A stretch of DNA of 5,119 nucleotides from Candidatus Woesearchaeota archaeon (GTDB lineage Archaea; Nanobdellota; Nanobdellia; Woesearchaeales; GW2011-AR4), in assembly GCA_030631975.1 (NCBI GenBank), contig DAOVKD010000063.1, forward strand, positions 1-5,119, in the 5' to 3' direction. Of the stretch, positions 1 through 3,809 are shown piece after piece. The position numbers and the translations under genes were made by a program. The notes beneath the pieces were generated by a model, which did not search any database, was not told the DNA's origin, and was given only the letters and a program-made list of their open reading frames with translations. How positions within the stretch are numbered: position 1 is the stretch's first letter; each line of letters opens with the position of its first letter.

Positions 1-139
1 CTATTTGCTCTTCTTTTTTCTTTATAACTTCCTGCTTTGCCTCCTCTTTTATAGGTTCCTCTGCCGCGGTTTCTTCCCCTGCCTTTTTGGAGAACTTAGA
101 GATAGCTCCTTTTAACTTATCTTTCAAAAATTTGAACAT
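1..139 (-). CDS. ftsY: Signal recognition particle receptor FtsY, N-terminal part only (partial)
   Basis: FtsY is the membrane-associated GTPase receptor that docks SRP-ribosome complexes at the translocon. Only the first 46 codons are present; the reading frame is open and runs off the left edge, so the NG GTPase domain is not visible. What is seen is an N-terminus starting MFKFLKDKLKGAISKFSKK, an amphipathic basic helix, followed by a Glu/Lys-rich low-complexity stretch. This is the usual start of archaeal FtsY (membrane-contact helix plus charged linker). The ATG is preceded by a weak AAGGG site six bases upstream. In many archaea ftsY directly follows pfdA; here pfdA lies on the same strand about 800 bp away with an opposite gene between, which supports the identification. 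A charged N-terminus alone could belong to another protein, so the call rests on the start motif and on context. Confidence 0.72.
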   Translation of the reverse strand, partial: MFKFLKDKLKGAISKFSKKAGEETAAEEPIKEEAKQEVIKKKEEQI

Positions 140-175
140 TTTATACCCTTATCAATTAAACATAGGAAATTAAGG

Positions 176-227
176 CATTTATTAAGTTTACGGGTATAAT
201 GGGGTAAAAATACAAAGAAATATAAAC
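176..227. promoter_or_regulatory. Divergent promoter region between ftsY and the TM-helix gene
   Basis: On the plus strand AAATATAAAC (218-227) is a plausible TATA box for the gene starting at 284, with a start site expected near 248. On the minus strand CTTAATAAATG (186 down to 176) is a plausible box for ftsY, giving a leader of roughly 18 nt. Positions are inferred from the usual spacing of about 25 bp; in sequence this AT-rich several boxes are possible. Confidence 0.35.
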
Positions 228-283
228 ATGTAGTTTAATTAATATAAAAAACATTAAAAAAAGTGTTAAAAGAGGTGAGATAA

Positions 284-928
284 ATGGTGCTAAGTTCTGT
301 GGAAATTGGGCCTTTAATAATAGACCCCAATATTATTGTAGGATTTATTATAGCAATAATAATCCTGATTTTGGGATATTTTATCGGAGCTATTATAGGC
401 CATATTATAAAAAAGATAGTTGAAAGAACAAAATTGGAGAAATGGATTGAAAGCACAGGAAGATTAGGCGCGCTAGGTGGAATTGAACCTCCTTCATTAA
501 TGGGTGGATTAGTGAAATGGTGGGTATTTTCTATTGCTTTACTTATAGCTACAGATTACATTGAATTAACAACAGTCAGCAGATTCTTACAAAGCATTGC
601 TGTATGGATCCCTCAATTGCTAGCTGGAATATTAATTGTAATAGCTGGCTTAATAATTGCAGATTTTGCAGCTGCTGTTATATCTAAGGCCAAAAAGCTA
701 AAAGGAATAAAGATTGTTAGTCCTATAGTTAGAGTATTGATAATAATCTATTTCCTGACAATAGCTTTCCAAGTGATAGGAATAAGAGTCGGGTTAGCAG
801 AAAATACCTTATTGATAATTGTTGCAGGAATTGTTTTGGCTTTAGCAATAGCTATTGGAATTGGCTTCGGATTTGCATTTAGAAAACATGCAGAAAAAAT
901 ATTGACAACTATGGAAAAGCGAATGTAA
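284..928 (+). CDS. MscS-like 'conserved TM helix' membrane protein
   Basis: This 214-residue protein is almost entirely membrane-embedded. Hydrophobic segments lie at about 16-42, 76-92, 104-130, 146-166 and 173-198. The segment FLQSIAVWIPQLLAGILIVI (101-120) and the last helix, rich in Ala/Ile/Gly and ending GFGFAFRKHAEKIL, match the pattern of the 'conserved TM helix' repeat found in MscS-related proteins (Pfam-type TM_helix, CmpX/YnaI-like). The beta-domain of true MscS channels that would follow the pore helix is missing; the protein ends 15 residues after the last helix. It may be a stripped-down mechanosensitive channel or a channel-related scaffold; the function is not established. The ATG at 284 is supported by GAGGTGA at 272-278, five bases upstream. 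It is transcribed opposite to its neighbours, sits between pfdA and ftsY, and runs tail-to-tail into pfdA with a 19-nt gap. Confidence 0.8.
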   Translation: MVLSSVEIGPLIIDPNIIVGFIIAIIILILGYFIGAIIGHIIKKIVERTKLEKWIESTGRLGALGGIEPPSLMGGLVKWWVFSIALLIATDYIELTTVSRFLQSIAVWIPQLLAGILIVIAGLIIADFAAAVISKAKKLKGIKIVSPIVRVLIIIYFLTIAFQVIGIRVGLAENTLLIIVAGIVLALAIAIGIGFGFAFRKHAEKILTTMEKRM

Positions 929-957
929 TTTTTTATTATTTTTTTTATTATTTTTTA
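929..957 (+). terminator. T-rich archaeal terminator after the TM-helix gene
   Basis: Directly after the stop codon comes a run of T tracts broken by single A residues (T5, T8 and T6 tracts). Archaeal RNA polymerase terminates at such U-rich tracts without needing a hairpin. The tract overlaps the stop codon and last codons of the converging pfdA gene. Confidence 0.55.
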
Positions 958-1376
958 TCCTGAATTGAAGAAGCAATTTTGTTTATTTCCTGTTCCATGG
1001 AAACTGCTTTTACAGTTTGGGCCTGCATCTGGTTTGCAAGATTTTCCTGCAGTTTTTTGATTTCATCAATCTGGTCTTCAATCATCTTTTTGGTGGAATT
1101 CCCATCTTTAACCAATGCAGTATTAGCTCCTACATTTACAATAAAACTCTTGTTGTCTTTAAGCTCTGCTTTTGCGTATATTCCGCTGCTTAAGGGAACC
1201 AGGATTTCTGTTTTTTCATCTATCTTTTTCATATCATCCAGGCCCTGGTTTGTTACTATAAGCTCCATGAGCTGATTGTTAAGAGCAGCACTCTGCTTTT
1301 CAAGTTGCTTTATGTGTTGCTCCAGAATCTGAAATTCCATGTAAAGCTTTTGCAGCTTTTCTTCTTTTTCTGTCAT
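948..1376 (-). CDS. pfdA: Prefoldin subunit alpha
   Basis: Prefoldin alpha forms the alpha2-beta4 hexameric 'jellyfish' chaperone that captures unfolded proteins and passes them to the thermosome. At 142 residues it has normal family length. Residues 1-50 are a heptad-repeat coiled coil rich in Leu/Gln/Lys. Residues 56-92 form the beta-hairpin region, with the diagnostic pattern EILVPLSSGIYAKAEL followed by a short charged turn and VNVGANTALVK. Residues 95-138 form the second coiled coil. The archaeal consensus in the hairpin is 'vLVPLgsGvyvkA', so the match is clear. The gene follows prs with a 5-nt gap; GTGAT at the prs stop can act as its ribosome binding site, so the two are probably one transcript. 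Its usual downstream partner ftsY is displaced by the opposite-strand membrane gene. The beta subunit is not in the window. Confidence 0.93.
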   Translation of the reverse strand: MTEKEEKLQKLYMEFQILEQHIKQLEKQSAALNNQLMELIVTNQGLDDMKKIDEKTEILVPLSSGIYAKAELKDNKSFIVNVGANTALVKDGNSTKKMIEDQIDEIKKLQENLANQMQAQTVKAVSMEQEINKIASSIQDKK

Positions 1377-1381
1377 TTAAA

Positions 1382-2353
1382 TCACTTCTTTAGTTTGTCG
1401 TATAACTTTTCATAAACAACGCCCATTGGTGTTCCTTCATAAGCTCTTTTTATGGTTTCTGAAAGTAAAGGCGCTATGGAAATTACCTTTATTTTTTTAA
1501 TCTTCTTTTTCTTGGGCAGTTCAATGGTGTTTGTGACAAAAATTTCCTTTATAGGCGCTTTTTGCAGCCTTTTTATTGCAGGACCTGAGAGAACTGGATG
1601 CGTTGCCAAAACAGAGATGTCTTTTGCGCCATATTTTTTTAACATGTATGCTGACTCTGTAATGGTGCCTGCTGTGTCTATTATGTCATCTATTAAGATT
1701 GCTGTTTTATCTTTAACGTCTCCAATAACATTTTCCACTTTTACAATTCCTTGCTCTGGCCTCCTTTTATCTACTATGGCTATTGGAGCATGAATCACTC
1801 TTGCCAATGCTCTTGCTCTTGGAGCGCTCCCTACATCAGGGGCAACAAAAACTATATTTTTGAGTTTTTTGTTTAATATATGCTCTGCATAAATAGGTAT
1901 TAAGTCCAAATTGTCTGAGGGTATATCAAAGAATCCCTGCACTTGGGCAACATGCAGCTCAAATGTCATAACCATGTCAACACCAGCTGCTTCTAGAAGT
2001 TTTGCAACGAGCTTTGCTGTTATTGGTTCTCTGGGTTTTGTTTTCCTGTCCTGCCTTGAATAACCAAAATATGGAATGACAGCAGTTATCCTTTTTGGAG
2101 ACGCTCTTTTTAGGGCATCCACCATGATCAAAAGCTCCATGAGGTGGAAATTTGCATCAGGGCTTGTCGGCTGTATGATAAATACATTACACCCCCTAAC
2201 ACTTTCAAGGATTCTGGCATAAATTTCTCCATCACTGAATTTATGTATATCTACCGGAGTAAGTTTAATGTTTAGCCTTTTGGCTACTTCCAGAGCAAGG
2301 CTCTTATTTGCATTTCCTGTTATTAACTTAAGTTTCCCTTCCATTTTACCCAT
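1382..2353 (-). CDS. prs: Ribose-phosphate pyrophosphokinase (PRPP synthetase, class I)
   Basis: This enzyme transfers pyrophosphate from ATP to ribose 5-phosphate to make PRPP, the precursor of purines, pyrimidines, NAD and histidine. It is cytosolic and Mg2+-dependent. Visible motifs in order: FSDGE (39-43), the ATP-site segment ending RQDRK (100-104), the metal-site ELH (132-134, usually DLH), APD in the ribose-5-phosphate loop (171-173), the catalytic flexible-loop KRR (196-198) and the PRPP-binding loop IDDIIDTAGTI (221-231). At 323 residues it has the length of bacterial class I enzymes and carries their HPVLSGPAI and VTNTIELP segments, unlike the shorter enzymes of roughly 285 residues known from several archaea. 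Transfer from bacteria is therefore likely (inference). The ATG at 2353 lies about 34 bp from a good TATA box, which implies a very short leader; an ATG three codons later is the alternative start. pfdA follows at once. Confidence 0.95.
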   Translation of the reverse strand: MGKMEGKLKLITGNANKSLALEVAKRLNIKLTPVDIHKFSDGEIYARILESVRGCNVFIIQPTSPDANFHLMELLIMVDALKRASPKRITAVIPYFGYSRQDRKTKPREPITAKLVAKLLEAAGVDMVMTFELHVAQVQGFFDIPSDNLDLIPIYAEHILNKKLKNIVFVAPDVGSAPRARALARVIHAPIAIVDKRRPEQGIVKVENVIGDVKDKTAILIDDIIDTAGTITESAYMLKKYGAKDISVLATHPVLSGPAIKRLQKAPIKEIFVTNTIELPKKKKIKKIKVISIAPLLSETIKRAYEGTPMGVVYEKLYDKLKK

Positions 2354-2382
2354 AACTTACGGCTGAAAGAACTATGTTTTTG

Positions 2383-2396
2383 TTTATAAAGTTTGG
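2383..2396 (-). promoter_or_regulatory. TATA-box promoter of the prs-pfdA transcript
   Basis: On the minus strand the sequence reads AAACTTTATAAACA. The TTTATAAA core is centred near 2386, so a start site about 26 bp downstream falls near 2360, giving a leader of roughly 7 nt. The MITE-like element ends only about 13 bp upstream of this box. Confidence 0.6.
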
Positions 2397-2403
2397 GATT
2401 TTA

Positions 2404-2557
2404 CGTATCTGCTAACACCACCTACTTTGTAGAAATTTTTCCGATGACAAATTTTTTTTGATGTAGTAGATTACTACTGATTTGGAAAACCGTTAAAATA
2501 CTTGTTTATTGTCAATAAAGTGACAATTTTTGGTGTTTTACCCTGTTAGCAGATACG
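2404..2557. mobile_element. MITE-like element with 14-bp terminal inverted repeats
   Basis: The ends are perfect inverted repeats: CGTATCTGCTAACA at 2404-2417 and TGTTAGCAGATACG at 2544-2557. Both are flanked by the trinucleotide TTA (2401-2403 and 2558-2560), which fits a 3-bp target-site duplication. The 154-bp interior has no open reading frame of note. It holds a 7-bp inverted repeat (ATTGTCA at 2508-2514, TGACAAT at 2521-2527) and a shorter one (AGTAG-ATTA-CTACT near 2465-2478). It is most easily read as a non-autonomous element mobilised by a transposase elsewhere. A TNA duplication of 3 bp is known for part of the IS5 family, but the family assignment is only a suggestion. Confidence 0.65.
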
Positions 2558-2587
2558 TTATGTTCATTTTTATATGATATGAATTAT

Positions 2588-2707
2588 TCACAGATTCCTT
2601 ATACTCTCTTTTCTAACACTCTGCTGCCAATAAAAATCTTCAATGAAGTCAATTCTTGATTTGTAGTCTTTCCATTCTATGAAATTTTTTTTGAAGAAGT
2701 TAAACAT
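2588..2707 (-). CDS. Small hypothetical protein, aromatic and basic (third gene of small-gene operon)
   Basis: I do not recognise this gene. It encodes 39 residues starting MFNFFKKNFIEWKDYKSRI, with ten aromatic residues (Phe, Trp, Tyr) and eight Lys/Arg. It is probably one or two amphipathic helices; no membrane segment, Cys or metal motif is visible. The start was chosen because AGGTG (2719 down to 2715) is 7 nt from this ATG. An in-frame ATG at 2713 would give 41 residues and an ATGA overlap with the stop of the gene before, but would put AGGTG only one base away. Evidence for coding is the tight packing behind two genes with ribosome binding sites and the sensible composition. The surface suggests contact with membrane, nucleic acid or the acidic neighbour protein; this is speculation. 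Confidence 0.55.
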   Translation of the reverse strand: MFNFFKKNFIEWKDYKSRIDFIEDFYWQQSVRKESIRNL

Positions 2708-2709
2708 TT

Positions 2710-2886
2710 TCATGCACCTAAATAACCAGTCATGAATCCTTCTTCTGATGCGCTTATGCCGTCATCATCAACATAATTTGATATTCCCGCTTCTGTATAA
2801 ATATCCAGATCTCCTTCTTTATCAAAAATTTCTTCAGGTTCTGGTATTATGTCTTCAAATCTGGATAGGGTTATTTCTTCTTCCAT
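2710..2886 (-). CDS. Small highly acidic hypothetical protein (second gene of small-gene operon)
   Basis: I do not recognise this gene. It encodes 58 residues with 18 Asp/Glu and only one Lys and one Arg, so its net charge is about -16. It begins MEEEITLSRFEDIIPEPEEI and ends with a compact pattern, DDDGISASEEGFMTGYLGA, that looks like a short ordered helix after an acidic turn. There are no Cys residues and no membrane segment. Its ATG directly abuts the TAG of the preceding gene (TAGATG), and AGGAGGGGG (2900 down to 2892) provides a strong ribosome binding site about 8 nt upstream. The next gene starts within a few bases of its stop. Strong translation signals plus operon packing make it a real gene. 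A nucleic-acid mimic, an antitoxin-like partner or an adaptor tail are possible roles, none supported beyond charge. Confidence 0.65.
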   Translation of the reverse strand: MEEEITLSRFEDIIPEPEEIFDKEGDLDIYTEAGISNYVDDDGISASEEGFMTGYLGA

Positions 2887-3012
2887 CTAAACCCCCTCCT
2901 TTTCAAGTAGCTTTCCGCTAAACTGCAAGTCAAAACTGTCCTGCGTCTTTAATGTTAATTCTCTAATTTGTTTGTAAAACAGCTCCTTTATTGTTTGGTT
3001 GCTTATGTCCAT
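2887..3012 (-). CDS. Small hypothetical protein (first gene of small-gene operon)
   Basis: I do not recognise this gene. It encodes 41 residues starting MDISNQTIKELFYKQIRELT, nearly neutral in charge, with a likely amphipathic helix over residues 5-24 and a second short helix near the C-terminus. It has no Cys, Trp or membrane segment. The start is well supported: GAGGTGAT (3025 down to 3018), complementary to the 3' end of archaeal 16S rRNA, lies 5 nt before the ATG. The stop abuts the start of the next small gene. Only 25 nt separate its ATG from the 3' end of the tRNA-like gene, and no TATA box fits in between, so its message probably begins at the tRNA-like promoter and is released by tRNA 3' processing. 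This is an inference from spacing. Confidence 0.6.
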   Translation of the reverse strand: MDISNQTIKELFYKQIRELTLKTQDSFDLQFSGKLLEKEGV

Positions 3013-3037
3013 TTTCTATCACCTCGATTTTATTAAT

Positions 3038-3151
3038 CGCCGCGGCTGGGATTTTCACCCAAGAGGTAATCCATCAAAGGATTTGAGCCCAGACACCATT
3101 TCTGGCAGGAGGGTTTCACACTCCCGCTCTACCAGGTTGAGCGACCTCGGC
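3038..3151 (-). tRNA. tRNA-like gene, type II fold, apparent GAA anticodon, 30-nt insertion in T stem
   Basis: On the minus strand the 5' acceptor strand GCCGAGG (3151-3145) pairs with CCGCGGC (3045-3039), with one A-G mismatch; the next base is a G discriminator and no CCA is encoded. Then come a perfect D stem GCTC/GAGC with GG in the loop, an anticodon stem GGAG/CTCC with one U-C mismatch below it and loop GTGAAAC (U33, anticodon GAA), and a variable arm GCCA-GAAA-TGGT. The T arm is CTGGG-CTCAAAT-CC, interrupted by 30 nt before CAG completes the stem. Without the insert the RNA would be 84 nt, a type II length. In archaea a long variable arm with G73 points to serine, but the anticodon reads as phenylalanine, so identity is left open. 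The insert could be an intron, but I could not draw a standard bulge-helix-bulge around it. The gene may be an unusual tRNA, a decayed one, or a tRNA-like leader. Confidence 0.55.
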
Positions 3152-3162
3152 ATTTGGAAAAG

Positions 3163-3187
3163 TTTATATATCAGTATGATTTATATT
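3163..3187 (-). promoter_or_regulatory. TATA boxes upstream of the tRNA-like gene
   Basis: AATATAAAT (3187 down to 3179) is centred about 32 bp before the first tRNA base, which suits transcription starting a few bases upstream of it. A second, stronger-looking box TATATAAA (3170 down to 3163) is centred only 15 bp away and would start transcription inside the tRNA sequence. The upstream box is the better match for a full tRNA transcript. Confidence 0.45.
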
Positions 3188-3193
3188 ATTCTA

Positions 3194-3230
3194 GAGGGTT
3201 TCACACTTCTGTTTTACCGGGTTAGCGACC
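3194..3230 (-). pseudogene. Decayed partial copy of the tRNA-like gene (5' half)
   Basis: This stretch aligns with 3109-3146 of the tRNA-like gene at 32 of 38 positions. The differences are five transitions and one single-base deletion. It covers the end of the acceptor strand, the D arm and the anticodon arm. The anticodon-loop block AGTGTGAAACCCTC is unchanged, while the D stem is broken (GAGC has become AAAC). The first acceptor bases are replaced by A residues, and everything after the anticodon stem is replaced by the AT-rich promoter region of the intact copy. The offset between copies is 85 bp, about one type II tRNA length, which suggests a former tandem pair. Confidence 0.65.
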
Positions 3231-3304
3231 TTTTTTTATTTTTTAATAAATTTTAAATAGTTGAACGATTATTATTATTTTGAGCTCTTAACTTCTTGTA
3301 ATAG

Positions 3305-3323
3305 GTCGCTATGCGGCTTTTTT
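3305..3323 (+). terminator. Hairpin followed by six T residues
   Basis: GTCGC-TAT-GCGGC can form a 5-bp stem with one G-T pair, followed by TTTTTT. It has the form of an intrinsic terminator on the plus strand, but no plus-strand gene is seen upstream of it. Confidence 0.3.
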
Positions 3324-3344
3324 ATTTCGAATATTAAAGGGTGG

Positions 3345-3377
3345 GGCAGGAAATTTTTATAGAGACTTTTTCCTGCC
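3345..3377. repeat. 9-bp inverted repeat
   Basis: GGCAGGAAA (3345-3353) and TTTCCTGCC (3369-3377) are exact reverse complements with a 15-nt loop that includes a TTTTTATA box. It could be an RNA hairpin or a protein binding site. Confidence 0.5.
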
Positions 3378-3445
3378 TGCCTTATAAACAACACGAGGGG
3401 TGTTTTGGGAATATAGTGTAGAGTTAGTTTATATACCTCACGCGC

Positions 3446-3479
3446 AGATGTCCAGTGCAGTATAAGAGATGTCCAGTGC
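3446..3479. repeat. Two 13-bp direct repeats, 21-bp period
   Basis: AGATGTCCAGTGC occurs at 3446-3458 and again at 3467-3479 without mismatch. The period of 21 bp is two turns of the helix, so a protein bound at both copies would sit on the same face. The pair ends about 28 bp upstream of the acylphosphatase TATA box, a position suited to an activator site. Confidence 0.6.
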
Positions 3480-3505
3480 TTATTTTCAATACTGAAAGAA
3501 ATAAA

Positions 3506-3515
3506 CTTTATATAT
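3506..3515 (+). promoter_or_regulatory. TATA box of the acylphosphatase gene (leaderless)
   Basis: CTTTATATAT is centred about 26 bp before the ATG at 3537, preceded by an A-rich stretch that can serve as a BRE. This spacing puts the start site at or next to the ATG, and no ribosome binding site is present, so the message is probably leaderless. Confidence 0.65.
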
Positions 3516-3536
3516 GAAACAAATTCTTTATAGTGT

Positions 3537-3809
3537 ATGAAAAGAGCGTATATTATAGTCCATGGCATTGTACAAGGAGTTTTTTTTAGGCATAATACTA
3601 AAAAAACAGCATTAAGTTTAGGGTTAAAAGGCTATGTAAAGAATATGCCAGGTGGAACTGTGGAAGTTGTTGCAGAAGGTCCGGAAGATAAAATAAAAGA
3701 ATTAATTGAATTCTGCAAAAAAGGTCCGGAAGGAGCAGAAGTAAGCAGGGTTGATGTTGAATTTGGAGAAGCAAGTGGAGAGTTTGATTGTTTTGAAGTA
3801 AGTTATTAA
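3537..3809 (+). CDS. acyP: Acylphosphatase
   Basis: Acylphosphatase hydrolyses the carboxyl-phosphate bond of acyl phosphates such as acetyl phosphate and carbamoyl phosphate (EC 3.6.1.7); it is a small cytosolic alpha/beta protein. At 90 residues it has normal length. The signature GIVQGVFFRHNTKKTALSLG (10-29) contains the catalytic Arg at 18, and the second signature GYVKNMPGGTVEVVAEGP (32-49) contains the catalytic Asn at 36. FC and GP near residues 69-74 and the closing beta strand ending FEVSY are also typical. The gene appears monocistronic, with a TATA box placed for leaderless transcription and a pair of direct repeats upstream. It converges on cdc6: the two stop codons overlap by 3 bp within a 4-bp gene overlap, leaving no space for separate terminators. 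Confidence 0.95.
   Translation: MKRAYIIVHGIVQGVFFRHNTKKTALSLGLKGYVKNMPGGTVEVVAEGPEDKIKELIEFCKKGPEGAEVSRVDVEFGEASGEFDCFEVSY

Larger units (their letters stand above)
3231..3536. other. Gene-free AT-rich region with hairpins and repeats
   Basis: No convincing gene is seen on either strand. The stretch contains a T-rich start (3231-3255), two inverted repeats (3305-3323 and 3345-3377), a small hairpin AACAC-GAGGG-GTGTT (3390-3404) followed by TT, several TATA-like boxes (near 3382, 3428 and 3507) and a pair of 13-bp direct repeats (3446-3479). It may hold a small RNA gene or only regulatory sites for the acylphosphatase gene. Confidence 0.4.

Noticed and set aside
3049..3070. Ordinary T arm TTGGG-TGAAAAT-CCCAG for the tRNA-like gene
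   Set aside because: The stem pairs, but the loop lacks the T55-C56 needed for contact with the D loop; the earlier CTCAAAT loop has them.
3194..3230. Split (trans-spliced) tRNA 5' half
   Set aside because: The D stem is broken, the first acceptor bases are missing and the copy continues past the usual split point without a complementary joining helix.
2999..3256. Open frame of 85 codons on the plus strand
   Set aside because: It is antisense to the tRNA-like gene and its decayed copy, has a Ser/Arg-rich composition from the tRNA complement and lacks a ribosome binding site.
3446..3479. CRISPR-like repeat pair
   Set aside because: Only two 13-bp copies with an 8-nt spacer; far too short and few for an array, and no cas gene is present.
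3275..3568. Open frame of 97 codons on the minus strand
   Set aside because: It runs through the hairpins and direct repeats and into the antisense strand of acylphosphatase, with no ribosome binding site or protein-like pattern.
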